The notes: generated by a model not told the origin, from the letters alone. 64,000 nt of DNA from Ruminococcus sp. (GCA_017558505.1 JAFYUM010000006.1:186001-250000); one strand, 5' to 3'; numbered from the stretch's first letter, positions 25,949 through 35,488 are shown. Numbers and translations are program-made.

Positions 25949-27436
25949 ATGTCTGTTATAAGTGTAGAAAATCTCACTTTCGGTTATGAGGGAAGTGCGG
26001 ATAATATCTTTGAAAATGTAAGCTTTCGTATTGATACGGATTGGAAATTGGGCTTCACAGGGAGAAATGGCAGAGGGAAAACCACATTTATGAGGCTGCT
26101 TATGGGGGAACAGGAATACAGCGGAAAAATCATTTCAAGCGTAGATTTTGAATATTTCCCCTTTCCTGTTGCCGATGAAAACACCCTTGTTATGTATCTT
26201 GCGGAGGAAATCTGTCCAAACGCCGAAAACTGGGAGCTTATAAAGGAGTTTTCACTCCTTGAAATAAGCGATGATGTGCTGTATCGCCCATTTTCAACTC
26301 TTTCGGGCGGCGAGATGACTAAGGTTATGCTTGCTATGCTCTTTCTCCGTGAAAACTGTTTTCTGCTTATTGATGAACCCACAAATCACCTTGACCGAAA
26401 GGGCAGAGAAATCGTAAGCCGCTATTTAAAGAGAAAAAAGGGCTTTATTCTCATATCCCACGACCGTGCGGTGCTTGATGACTGTATCGACCATGTGTTG
26501 TCAATAAACAGGACGAATATTGAAATTGAGCAGGGAAATTATTCGTCATGGGAGAAAAATAAGACGGCAAGGGATAATTTTGAAGCCGTCCAGAATGACA
26601 GGCTGAAAAAGGAAATCAAAAGCCTTGAAGCCGCTGCCCGCCGTGCCGCTGAACATTCCGACCGAATTGAAAGCACGAAAATCGGTTTTAACCCCGATAA
26701 AACGGAAAAATCCATATCAAGGCGGTGTTCAATTGCGAGAAAATCAAAAAAGCTGATGAATCGCTCCAAGGCTATGGAAAATCGCATTGAAGCGGATATT
26801 GAAAAGAAATCGGGATTACTAAAAAACATCGAAAAGACGGCAGTTTTAAAGCTCCCTGTGCTGAAATTCCACAGCAAAAAGCTGTTAAGCGTGAGAAATC
26901 TGTCCGTCAACTACGACGAAAGAGTGATTTGCAGCGGCGTTTCATTTGACATCAGCGAGGGGGAAATCCTTGCACTTTCGGGAAAGAACGGCTGCGGGAA
27001 AACAAGCATTATCAGGCTTATCTGCGGTGAAAACGTTCCCCACAGCGGAGAAATCATTATGAATTGTCAACTGAAAATTTCACGTATATCACAGGATTTT
27101 TCTGGACTTTCGGGAAATCTCTCCGACTATGCCGAAAATCACGGCTTTGATGAAAGTCTGTTCAAAGCCATTCTACGCAAGCTTGATTTTTCAAGGGAGC
27201 AATTTGAAAAGGATATTGCGGATTTCAGCGACGGGCAGAAGAAAAAGGTTATGATTGCCGCAAGTCTTTGTACCCCTGCGCATCTGTATATCTGGGATGA
27301 GCCGCTGAATTATCTTGATGTGTATTCCCGAAAACAGCTGGAGGAGCTGATTATCGCCTGCAAGCCCTCGATGCTTATTGTGGAGCATGACAAGACCTTC
27401 TGCGAGGCGGTAAATGCACGATATTATGAGTTTTAG
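25949..27436 (+). CDS. ABC-F ribosomal protection protein, Lsa-like
   Basis: Cytosolic ATPase without membrane domain that binds the ribosomal E site and displaces antibiotics of the lincosamide, pleuromutilin and streptogramin A type in its relatives. 495 residues, equal to Lsa(A). First cassette: GRNGRGKTT, LSGGEMTK, LLIDEPTNHLD, HDR switch; charged helical linker about 190-300 (the drug-relevant loop); second cassette: GKNGCGKTS, FSDGQKKK, YIWDEPLNYLD, VEHDK. DWKLGFTGRNGRGKTT and RPFSTLSGGE are typical of Lsa proteins. AAGGAGG lies eight bases before ATG 25949. Leader attenuation upstream supports drug induction; actual resistance is inferred. Confidence 0.85.
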   Translation: MSVISVENLTFGYEGSADNIFENVSFRIDTDWKLGFTGRNGRGKTTFMRLLMGEQEYSGKIISSVDFEYFPFPVADENTLVMYLAEEICPNAENWELIKEFSLLEISDDVLYRPFSTLSGGEMTKVMLAMLFLRENCFLLIDEPTNHLDRKGREIVSRYLKRKKGFILISHDRAVLDDCIDHVLSINRTNIEIEQGNYSSWEKNKTARDNFEAVQNDRLKKEIKSLEAAARRAAEHSDRIESTKIGFNPDKTEKSISRRCSIARKSKKLMNRSKAMENRIEADIEKKSGLLKNIEKTAVLKLPVLKFHSKKLLSVRNLSVNYDERVICSGVSFDISEGEILALSGKNGCGKTSIIRLICGENVPHSGEIIMNCQLKISRISQDFSGLSGNLSDYAENHGFDESLFKAILRKLDFSREQFEKDIADFSDGQKKKVMIAASLCTPAHLYIWDEPLNYLDVYSRKQLEELIIACKPSMLIVEHDKTFCEAVNARYYEF

Positions 27437-27449
27437 GCGATATATGTGA

Positions 27450-27478
27450 AAATGACGCTCCATTGCGGAGCGTCATTT
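27450..27478 (+). terminator. Hairpin terminator after the ABC-F gene
   Basis: Perfect 12-bp stem AAATGACGCTCC (27450-27461) with GGAGCGTCATTT (27467-27478), 14 bases after the stop. The T tract is short. Confidence 0.75.
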
Positions 27479-27499
27479 CAGTTTGTAAAAAAGTATAGC

Positions 27500-27601
27500 G
27501 TAGGGGGCGATGCCTACATCGCCCCGTGTTAAATGCGTTATTCGGCTATATACTGTTATTTATATGTAGGGGCGGATATTATCCGCCCGAAATTTCGGAA
27601 C
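27500..27601. repeat. Two GTAGGG-family hairpins between ABC-F and nadC
   Basis: 27500-27525 has the GGGGCGATG...CATCGCCCC core; 27566-27589 has the GGGGCGGATA/TATCCGCCC core and is followed by AAATTTCGGAAC. They are separated by TAAATGCGTTATTCGGC. Two convergent transcripts end here. Confidence 0.75.
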
Positions 27602-27618
27602 GGCTAAAAGCTAAAAGC

Positions 27619-28461
27619 TTACTTCTTCTTTATCTTCATTGAAATATCAAAGCACTTAACAGAATGAGTCAATGCACCGAGAGATATGATGTTAACACCA
27701 GTTTCAGCTACGGAACGGATATTTTCAGCGGTTACATTTCCCGATGCTTCAAGAAGCGCTCTGCCATTTGTAATTTCAACAGCCTTTTTCATTTCCTCAC
27801 AGGACATATTGTCAAGCATAATAATCTCAACTCTGTTGTCAAGAGCCTCTTTCAGCTCGTCAAGAGTACGCACCTCAACCTCAATTTTTACCGTATGACC
27901 GATTTTTTCACGGAGAGCCGATACAGCAGCAGTAATTCCGCCATATGCGTCAATGTGGTTGTCTTTCAGCATTGCCGCATCTGAAAGGTTATAACGGTGA
28001 TTTTTTCCGCCGCCCACTGTTACAGCGTATTTCTGCAAAGCACGGAGTCCGGGGAGAGTCTTTCTCGTATCGGTAACAGCAGCCTTTGTGCCTGCCACAA
28101 GCTCCACGCATTTATTGGTAGCCGTAGCAATTCCCGACATATGCTGTAAAATGTTGAGGGCAGTTCTCTCGCCTTTGAGCATAGTGAGGGTGCTTCCCTC
28201 CAGTTCGGCAATAATATCGCCCTTATTTACCTTTGTGCCGTCAGCCATAAGGATTTTGAATGTCACATTTTCCCCTGAAAGCTCGAAAACACGCTTTGCA
28301 ATTTCAATTCCGCAGACAACTCCGCTGTCCTTTGCCACGTAATAAGCGGAACTTTCGTGTTCAGGGGGAATAAGATTATCAGCCGCAGCGTCGATATAAT
28401 TTATATCCTCCATAAGGGCATTTGTAATTATATTATCAATATAGCATTGTAAAAGCTTCAT
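27619..28461 (-). CDS. nadC: Quinolinate phosphoribosyltransferase NadC
   Basis: Converts quinolinate and PRPP to nicotinate mononucleotide in de novo NAD synthesis. 280 residues. Family signatures: VTDTRKTLPGLRALQKYAV with substrate-binding Arg/Lys, GGGKNHRYNLSDAAMLKDNHI, VEVRTLDEL, IIMLDNMS, LEASGNVTAENI, and SLGALTHSVKCFDISMK. AAAGGAGAA precedes the ATG. It follows nadB by 13 bases on the same strand; nadA is not in the window. Confidence 0.96.
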   Translation of the reverse strand: MKLLQCYIDNIITNALMEDINYIDAAADNLIPPEHESSAYYVAKDSGVVCGIEIAKRVFELSGENVTFKILMADGTKVNKGDIIAELEGSTLTMLKGERTALNILQHMSGIATATNKCVELVAGTKAAVTDTRKTLPGLRALQKYAVTVGGGKNHRYNLSDAAMLKDNHIDAYGGITAAVSALREKIGHTVKIEVEVRTLDELKEALDNRVEIIMLDNMSCEEMKKAVEITNGRALLEASGNVTAENIRSVAETGVNIISLGALTHSVKCFDISMKIKKK

Positions 28462-28474
28462 AATAAATTCTCCT

Positions 28475-29932
28475 TTACTGTATAACCTCGTTCAGAATGA
28501 TATATGCAACTGTAACAATTGACTTTGCAAGGATGAAATCAGTGTCAACCACGTATTTTCCGCTTAAAAGGTCATTGCGGATTTCAGTTACACGCTTTAA
28601 TCCCTCGGCAGCAGCCTCCTTATCGGGGATTACAAAGTAGCTGTTCTGCATGATTTTTCTTGTTTCAGTGCGGATACCAGCGGGTATATGGTCATTTTCA
28701 AGATGTGCGTCAAAATTAACATCTTCAAAGCTGTCGGAAACCGTATCAAGCTTTGAAACAATATTTTCAGCGGCTCTGCGTGAGAATACGAGAGCTTCAA
28801 GAAGTGAATTGCTTGCGAGGCGATTACTGCCGTGAACGCCTGTATGTGAGCATTCTCCGCAGGCATAGAGGTTGGGCAGAGTTGTTTCAGAGTTGCTGTC
28901 AACGTCAATACCGCCCATGAGATAATGCTGACATGGAAAAATCGGCACAGGCTCTTTTGTAAGGTCATAGCCCTGTTCAAGAAGATTTCTGTAAATCATG
29001 GGGAAACGCTTTTTAAGGAATTCGCTGTCCTTGTAGCTTATATCAAGGTAGAAATCGGTGGAATTCTGCTTTCTTGATTCAAGGATAATTGAATGTGAAA
29101 CAACATCACGGGGAGCAAGCTCCAGACGCTTGTCGTAGTTGTGCATGAAGCGTTCCTTGTGGCAGTTGAGGAGATACGCTCCCTCGCCACGCACAGCCTC
29201 GGAAATGAGGAAGCATTCACGGGTTGCACGGTTGTTGAAAGCTGTAGGGTGGAACTGCACGTAGCTTAAATTCTTGATTTTCGCACCCATTTCGTAGGCA
29301 AAAGTAATGCCGTCGCCTGTAGCGATTGCAGAGTTTGTGGTAAATTGATAAACTCTGCCGATACCGCCTGTGGCAAGTATCATAAAGTGGCAGTTTACAG
29401 TTGAATAGTTGTCGTTTGTATCTTTCAGGAGTGCAGAATAGCCTGTATATGTACGTCTTGTTTCGCACATGATTGTATTTTCCAGCATGTTGACATTGGG
29501 GAGCCTGCGGACATTTTCCAGAAGTGCCGTAGTAATTTCTTTACCTGTGGAGTCAGCCTTGTGGAAGATACGGTGGTGGCTGTGACCGCCCTCAAGGGTG
29601 CGGTGGTATGTCCCGTCGGGGTTTTTATCGAAGTTAACGCCCATTTCAATGATACGTTCGATATCCTGTGCGGCTTCGCTTACGAGGGTATGAACAGCGT
29701 CCACGTTATTCTTGAAGCTTCCTGCAATGAGGGTATCGTTGAGGTGATACTGGATATTATCTGTTTCGGAGTTGTACACACCTGCGATACCGCCCTGTGC
29801 AAGCATGGAGTTGCAGAGGGACAAATCCTTTTTGCAGAGGATGAGAATTTTCAGCTCCTGCGGGAGATTTAAAGCGGCATACAGACCTGCAACACCGCAG
29901 CCTGCTATAATTACATCATAGTTTACAGACAT
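28475..29932 (-). CDS. nadB: L-aspartate oxidase NadB
   Basis: FAD enzyme that oxidises L-aspartate to iminoaspartate for quinolinate synthesis. 485 residues, on the short side because the C-terminal helical domain is brief. FAD-binding AGCGVAGLYAAL at the N terminus, MLAQGGIAGVY, the active-site region EGGHSHHRIFHK, FHPTAF, and CQHYLMGGIDVD with ACGECSHTGVHGSNRLASNS near the end. AAAGGACG precedes the ATG. First gene of nadB-nadC. Confidence 0.95.
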   Translation of the reverse strand: MSVNYDVIIAGCGVAGLYAALNLPQELKILILCKKDLSLCNSMLAQGGIAGVYNSETDNIQYHLNDTLIAGSFKNNVDAVHTLVSEAAQDIERIIEMGVNFDKNPDGTYHRTLEGGHSHHRIFHKADSTGKEITTALLENVRRLPNVNMLENTIMCETRRTYTGYSALLKDTNDNYSTVNCHFMILATGGIGRVYQFTTNSAIATGDGITFAYEMGAKIKNLSYVQFHPTAFNNRATRECFLISEAVRGEGAYLLNCHKERFMHNYDKRLELAPRDVVSHSIILESRKQNSTDFYLDISYKDSEFLKKRFPMIYRNLLEQGYDLTKEPVPIFPCQHYLMGGIDVDSNSETTLPNLYACGECSHTGVHGSNRLASNSLLEALVFSRRAAENIVSKLDTVSDSFEDVNFDAHLENDHIPAGIRTETRKIMQNSYFVIPDKEAAAEGLKRVTEIRNDLLSGKYVVDTDFILAKSIVTVAYIILNEVIQ

Positions 29933-29960
29933 ATTTCACACGTCCTTTTAAATTGTGGTT

Positions 29961-29976
29961 TGCCAAATGTATGGCA
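29961..29976. promoter_or_regulatory. Candidate operator upstream of nadB
   Basis: The dyad TGCCA (29961-29965), six bases, TGGCA (29972-29976) lies 29 bases before the nadB start. It could be a site for an NAD-responsive repressor, but no regulator is known to bind this sequence and no strong promoter is seen nearby. Confidence 0.35.
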
Positions 29977-30095
29977 TATCTTTATTTTACCATATTTTCA
30001 AGGATAATGCAATAGTATTAATTAAGAATTATGAATTAAGAATTTAGAATTGATGCGTAATATCAGCTATTAGTCTTTAGGCGTTAGCTATTAGC
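29977..30095. repeat. AT-rich spacer of AATTAAGAATT and TTAGC repeats
   Basis: Repeated AATTAAGAATTATGAATTAAG-like units at about 30015-30050, TGATGCGTAAT near 30051, and TTAGTC/TTAGGCGTTAGC/TATTAGC units at 30069-30095. The same word types flank the insertions near 40160 and 40862-40893. No gene is visible in 29933-30285. Confidence 0.6.
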
Positions 30096-30177
30096 TTATA
30101 AATCAAGATACCATTCAAGGTTGCAAGGTTGCACACACAAAAAATGTTGCAACCTTGCAATCTTCTTTTTGCACAAA
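30096..30177 (+). repeat. 82-bp inverted repeat, left copy (variable-stem hairpin, copy A)
   Basis: Bases 30096-30177 are identical to the reverse complement of 31145-31226. Inside lies a hairpin with TTGCAAGGTTGCA arms and then TCTTCTTTTTGC. The right flank extends to about 30200 with CACAAATATTGATGTTGG, as in the copy at 24805-24915. Confidence 0.95.
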
Positions 30178-30215
30178 TATTGATGTTGGGGTTTGTGTAT
30201 TATGTATATTTATGT

Positions 30216-30239
30216 GTAGGGGCGGATATTATCCGCCCG
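30216..30239. repeat. GTAGGG hairpin inside the cassette
   Basis: Copy of the GGGGCGGATA/TATCCGCCC subtype, identical over its core to those at 27566-27589, 37439-37462 and 42926-42949. Confidence 0.75.
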
Positions 30240-30249
30240 TCCTATGTAT

Positions 30250-30280
30250 AAAAAGACGCTCCTTGTGGGAACGTCTTTTT
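30250..30280 (-). terminator. Terminator of the small membrane protein gene
   Basis: AAAAAGACG (30250-30258) pairs with CGTCTTTTT (30272-30280), extended inwards by a few pairs, giving a T run in either direction. It lies just after the minus-strand stop at 30286. Confidence 0.8.
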
Positions 30281-30285
30281 CTTGA

Positions 30286-30591
30286 CTATTTTTTTGCGAT
30301 TCTTATTTCAAGTATAAATCCAACAATAAATGAAATTATAGGTATAAATTTGGCACCGTCACTCAAAACCGATTGCGTTAATTCAAGTGTAATTGCAGCC
30401 GCTATAATACCGAGAATAAGTGCCGTAATAAAATTTGATTTTATATAGTAGGATGAGTTGTGTCTTTTATCGTCGTCATCATGTATAATAGCATCTGAAT
30501 ATGCCGACAGATGAACAAATATACTACAGAACATTATTCCTGCAAATATACTTATTAAAATAGTAATTGCAGATAATAAAAATATTATCAT
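30286..30591 (-). CDS. Small three-helix membrane protein, unknown
   Basis: 101 residues, not recognised. Membrane segments at about 2-28, 52-75 and 80-97; between the first two a loop HDDDDKRHN of acidic and basic residues. It ends in a short basic tail RIAKK. The ATG overlaps the stop of the upstream Cys-rich gene (ATGA), so the two are translationally coupled and under the same repressor-type promoter. Lower GC than neighbouring housekeeping genes. Confidence 0.7.
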   Translation of the reverse strand: MIIFLLSAITILISIFAGIMFCSIFVHLSAYSDAIIHDDDDKRHNSSYYIKSNFITALILGIIAAAITLELTQSVLSDGAKFIPIISFIVGFILEIRIAKK

Positions 30592-30734
30592 ATTTCTTCA
30601 AATTCAGGGCAGGCTTTGGAATTGGTATTTACTTTTCCGCCTTTTATTTCGCAGTAACCCTCTTTGCAATGTTTGCAGTCACTGCATGTTGCGTTAACGC
30701 AAAGACATTTTTCTTCTGGTAATGTTTTTTTCAT
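30588..30734 (-). CDS. 48-residue cysteine-rich protein
   Basis: Short gene, MKKTLPEEKCLCVNATCSDC followed by KHCKEGYC and a polar tail ending ACPEFEEI. Eight Cys in 48 residues, spaced CxC, C, CxxC, C and later C, which suggests metal or Fe-S binding or a disulfide-rich fold. No signal peptide. AGGAG lies about ten bases before the ATG. First gene of a two-gene operon transcribed from 30781-30809. Function unknown. Confidence 0.7.
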   Translation of the reverse strand: MKKTLPEEKCLCVNATCSDCKHCKEGYCEIKGGKVNTNSKACPEFEEI

Positions 30735-30760
30735 AAATAATCACTCCTATAATACGATAT

Positions 30761-30799
30761 GGACAATATGTCCTAAATATATTATAGGACATATTGTCC
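30761..30799. promoter_or_regulatory. Paired operators, GGACA...TGTCC
   Basis: GGACAATATGTCC (30761-30773) and its inverse GGACATATTGTCC (30787-30799) are each near-perfect dyads around a three-base centre. The second fills the spacer of the minus-strand promoter and the first lies just downstream of the start point. This is the usual pattern for repression by the adjacent XRE protein. Confidence 0.8.
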
Positions 30800-30809
30800 T
30801 ATTTGTCAA
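30781..30809 (-). promoter_or_regulatory. Promoter of the Cys-rich/membrane protein operon
   Basis: On the minus strand TTGACA (30804-30809), 17 bases, TATAAT (30781-30786): full consensus, with one operator in the spacer. On the plus strand a TATAAT at 30830-30835 with a poor -35 could serve the XRE gene. Confidence 0.85.
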
Positions 30810-30855
30810 GGCTTTTTGGAAAATTGTTCTATAATATTTATGAGGTGAAGTATAT

Positions 30856-31092
30856 ATGTTCGTTCGTATAAGAAATCTGCGTGAGGACAGTGACCTTACA
30901 CAGCGTGAAATTGCGGAATATCTATTTTGTGACCAGTCTTTGTATTCAAAATATGAAAGAGGTCTGCGTGATGTACCCGTTGAAATAATTATACAGCTTG
31001 CGAAATTTTATAATACAAGTACTGATTATATTCTTGGATTAACCGATTGCAAGAAGCCATATAAAAATGATAACACCATACAAAAACGCTGA
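30856..31092 (+). CDS. XRE-family transcriptional regulator
   Basis: 78 residues, nearly all one lambda-repressor-like helix-turn-helix: RIRNLREDSDLTQREIAEYL (recognition region CDQSLYSKYERGLRDVPV) and the usual ending FYNTSTDYILGLTD. GAGGTGA lies seven bases before the ATG. It is divergent from the Cys-rich/membrane operon, with paired operators between them, so it probably represses that operon and perhaps itself. No ligand-binding or protease domain. Confidence 0.9.
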   Translation: MFVRIRNLREDSDLTQREIAEYLFCDQSLYSKYERGLRDVPVEIIIQLAKFYNTSTDYILGLTDCKKPYKNDNTIQKR

Positions 31093-31114
31093 AAGGTTTT
31101 GTATGGTGTTTTTG
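31072..31114 (+). terminator. Terminator overlapping the end of the XRE gene
   Basis: AACACCATACAAAA (31072-31085) pairs perfectly with TTTTGTATGGTGTT (31097-31110), followed by TTT. The stop codon lies in the loop. Confidence 0.85.
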
Positions 31115-31144
31115 CTACAAAAGAAAGAATACGAGGTGGCGTTT

Positions 31145-31226
31145 TTTGTGCAAAAAGAAGATTGCAAGGTTGCAACATTTTTTGTGTGTGCAACCTTGCA
31201 ACCTTGAATGGTATCTTGATTTATAA
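31145..31226 (-). repeat. 82-bp inverted repeat, right copy (variable-stem hairpin, copy B)
   Basis: Perfect inverted match to 30096-30177. Read on the minus strand it follows the groEL stop by about 40 bases and presents the TTGCAAGGTTGCA hairpin followed by TCTTCTTTTTGC, so it can serve as the groESL terminator. The conserved CACAAATATTGATG flank found at the other copies is cut off after CACAAA here. Confidence 0.95.
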
Positions 31227-31263
31227 ACTGTCAGCAGTTGATTAATAGCTAACGGCTTGCAAA

Positions 31264-32913
<1,650 letters not shown>

Positions 32914-32956
32914 TTAATCTGAACTGTCAGCCTATTGCTTTCAGCTGTTTCACTAT

Positions 32957-32984
32957 ACGGACACGTCACGCCGTGTCCCTACAA
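32957..32984. repeat. GTAGGG-family repeat between groES and groEL
   Basis: Imperfect copy of the GGGACACGGCG/CGCCGTGTCCC subtype lying inside the groESL transcript, in the 97-base gap between the two genes. A hairpin here could affect groES/groEL stoichiometry. Confidence 0.6.
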
Positions 32985-32989
32985 ATTAA

Positions 32990-33349
<360 letters not shown>

Positions 33350-33478
33350 GAGGTATTATACATTTTCGGAATTTTGCACAAAAGTTTCAACAGAATGTGG
33401 AAAGTGAGTGTGTTGTGTTGGCGTATAGTTGTTTTGTATATTTACGGCATAAAAGTGCATAATATCTATAAATTTTTC

Positions 33479-33507
33479 TTGACTTATCGCTCGCAATGTG
33501 GTAAAAT
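33479..33507 (+). promoter_or_regulatory. Promoter of the ATPase/nuclease pair
   Basis: TTGACT (33479-33484), 17 bases, TAAAAT (33502-33507), 38 bases before the ATPase ATG. Confidence 0.8.
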
Positions 33508-33544
33508 TATAGTGTATCGATTTAAAAGGAAATGGAGTGATTTT

Positions 33545-34849
33545 ATGAATTTCGAGTTAAGAAATTTCGGTAAGATTTATGAGGCTGATGTTAAACTTGA
33601 TGGAATTACAGTTATCTGTGGTAATAACAACACAGGTAAAAGTACTGTAGGAAAAGCTCTGTTTTCTTTTTATAATTCGCTGTATGAATATAAATCAAGA
33701 ATAAGTGCAAATAAACTATCTGAAATATTAGTTTTCATTGCAGAAAAAGATGGTTTTCCTGTTAAAATTAACAATGAAACAATTGCTTTATACAAAAAGT
33801 ATTTAAGAAAAAAATTAGAAACGACTAAAGTCCTGAATTTTATATTATCCAATGAAAATAAATTTTCTGTAGAAGAAGTTAAAAAGTTTATAGAGGTGAA
33901 CTTTAACATTCAAACGTCAGAAGACGAATTAGAGGTTCTTGTAAATAACCTGAATTTGCCAGAAAAAGACATTTTAAATGAACTTGTTTTCCGTTATTTT
34001 GATAATGTAATGAATGGTCAGGTAAAAAGACTGAAATCTGCAAATGGAAGATGCACTATTAAAGCTGAAATAAAAAGCAAAACTCACGAATTAAAGTTTA
34101 CAAACCAAAAATGCAATTGCGATATAAAAGATCCTATTGCTCACAAGGCATATTATATTAACAGTCCCTATGTACTGGACTATCTGAATAATGATTTGCT
34201 TGATATATCAACCCTGTCGATACTTGAAAGAAACGTAATTGAAGCGATAAAGCAAGCTAAAACAGAATTGAATGCTGATTCAACGTCAAAAATTCTTGAC
34301 GCTGTAAGTAACAAAAATGACCTTGAAGAAATCGAGAAAGTTCTTAAAAAGGCATATAAAGGCGAAACAAAAATAGATAACGGATTATATGTCTATGAAG
34401 ATGAGAACGGAATACAGTTTGATTTCAGAAACATTTCAGCAGGACTTAAAGCTTTTGCCCTTATTGAAAGACTTCTTAAAGGCGGTGTATTAAAGAAAAA
34501 GGATGTCCTTATTCTTGATGAGCCTGAAATCCATCTTCATTCCGAATGGCAGATATATTATGCAGAGCTTATCGTTGCTTTGCAGAAAAAGTTTGACCTC
34601 ACTATTTTGCTTGTAACTCACAGCTTTCAGTTTCTTGAATCCCTCAATTTCTTTATGAAGACATATGGAATTTCTGACAGGGGTAATTATTATATTCCTG
34701 AGGAAACGAAGAATGGGTGTGATATGAAACACAGCGAAAATAACCTTAATGAGATGAAGAAAAGCTTGAAAAGTGGTATGTATACACTTGCTGATATGCA
34801 ACTGGGCGATTTAGATAATGGTGATTTTGATGAAGAAGATAACGAATGA
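33545..34849 (+). CDS. AAA/OLD-like ATPase of a putative two-gene defence system
   Basis: 434 residues, not recognised at subfamily level. It has the SMC/OLD-type nucleotide-binding fold: FELRNFGKIYEADV then Walker A GNNNTGKST (26-34), a long Lys/Glu-rich insertion (about 50-300) predicted helical, a signature-like FRNISAGLKAFALIERLL, Walker B VLILDEPEIHLHSEW (D325, E326) and a switch His in LLVTHSF (H359). No TOPRIM domain is fused, unlike true OLD proteins. GGAGTGA lies four bases before the ATG. Much more AT-rich than groEL or miaB on either side. Overlaps the next gene by 20 bases. The pair sits between its own promoter and terminator. Confidence 0.8.
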   Translation: MNFELRNFGKIYEADVKLDGITVICGNNNTGKSTVGKALFSFYNSLYEYKSRISANKLSEILVFIAEKDGFPVKINNETIALYKKYLRKKLETTKVLNFILSNENKFSVEEVKKFIEVNFNIQTSEDELEVLVNNLNLPEKDILNELVFRYFDNVMNGQVKRLKSANGRCTIKAEIKSKTHELKFTNQKCNCDIKDPIAHKAYYINSPYVLDYLNNDLLDISTLSILERNVIEAIKQAKTELNADSTSKILDAVSNKNDLEEIEKVLKKAYKGETKIDNGLYVYEDENGIQFDFRNISAGLKAFALIERLLKGGVLKKKDVLILDEPEIHLHSEWQIYYAELIVALQKKFDLTILLVTHSFQFLESLNFFMKTYGISDRGNYYIPEETKNGCDMKHSENNLNEMKKSLKSGMYTLADMQLGDLDNGDFDEEDNE

Positions 34850-35465
34850 ATATTTTAAAAAGTTCTGTGATGTGATAGAGCGTTCTTTAACGGATTCATC
34901 AAAAATTAAAGATTGTTTGACTGATATTATAAATGCTTCTAAAGATGATAGCGGAGATGAAGAAGTATATAAAGACAAAGAATATAATATCGAGGTGTTA
35001 AAACTCGATGAGTATACAAAGGATTTTAAGGAAAAACGAAAATTAGAAAATACCGATTTTTCTAATCATCAACCACCAGCTGTTGATGCGGTATGCGTAA
35101 ATAAAAACAACGAATGGTTTTTGATAGAATTTAAAAATCAGAAGTTAAAGGAAGCGATTAAAGATACTCCTAAAAAGATGCACAGCAGCATATGGCTTAT
35201 AGCATACCTATATTCTAAATTGTCAGAAAACCTGTCTGATGAGAAAGATTTGCTGAAATTTGCAAGAGAAAATATAACATTTATTACGGTAGTGAGTTCG
35301 GAAAAAAACGAAGATGATGAAGAGGCTATAGGTGTAAAATGGGAAAAGGACGGTTCGTTTTACACCCCTTTAAAATTTAAAAAGTATAAAGGATATTATT
35401 TTAAGGACATATATGTGCTAACAGAAAAAGGATTGAGATTTTTTGTGAAATCTTTTGAGGATTAA
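34830..35465 (+). CDS. PD-(D/E)XK-nuclease-like partner protein
   Basis: 211 residues, family not recognised. The core AVDAVCVNKNNEWFLIEFKN gives D86, thirteen residues, E100-F-K102, the spacing and hydrophobic context of a PD-(D/E)XK nuclease active site; helices flank it. The rest is Lys/Glu/Asp-rich. I start at ATG 34830 with GGTGA five bases upstream; an ATG at 34818 lacks a site. It overlaps the ATPase gene, so they are co-translated. Likely the effector of an ATPase-controlled system, but it could be an inactive restriction-like fold. Confidence 0.6.
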   Translation: MKKITNEYFKKFCDVIERSLTDSSKIKDCLTDIINASKDDSGDEEVYKDKEYNIEVLKLDEYTKDFKEKRKLENTDFSNHQPPAVDAVCVNKNNEWFLIEFKNQKLKEAIKDTPKKMHSSIWLIAYLYSKLSENLSDEKDLLKFARENITFITVVSSEKNEDDEEAIGVKWEKDGSFYTPLKFKKYKGYYFKDIYVLTEKGLRFFVKSFED

Positions 35466-35488
35466 ATATTTGTTGAATTATACATAAG

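Noticed and set aside
30096..31226. Insertion sequence
   Set aside because: The ends are inverted repeats, but there is no transposase, no clear target duplication, and the repeats also resemble a terminator found elsewhere.
24805..31226. Retron or diversity-generating retroelement explaining the variable hairpins
   Set aside because: No reverse transcriptase gene exists in the window, and no template/variable repeat pair inside a coding region was found.
33545..35465. Assignment of the ATPase/nuclease pair to Septu, PARIS or Gabija
   Set aside because: The partner lacks HNH, TOPRIM and helicase motifs and the ATPase lacks a fused TOPRIM, so none of these names is supported.
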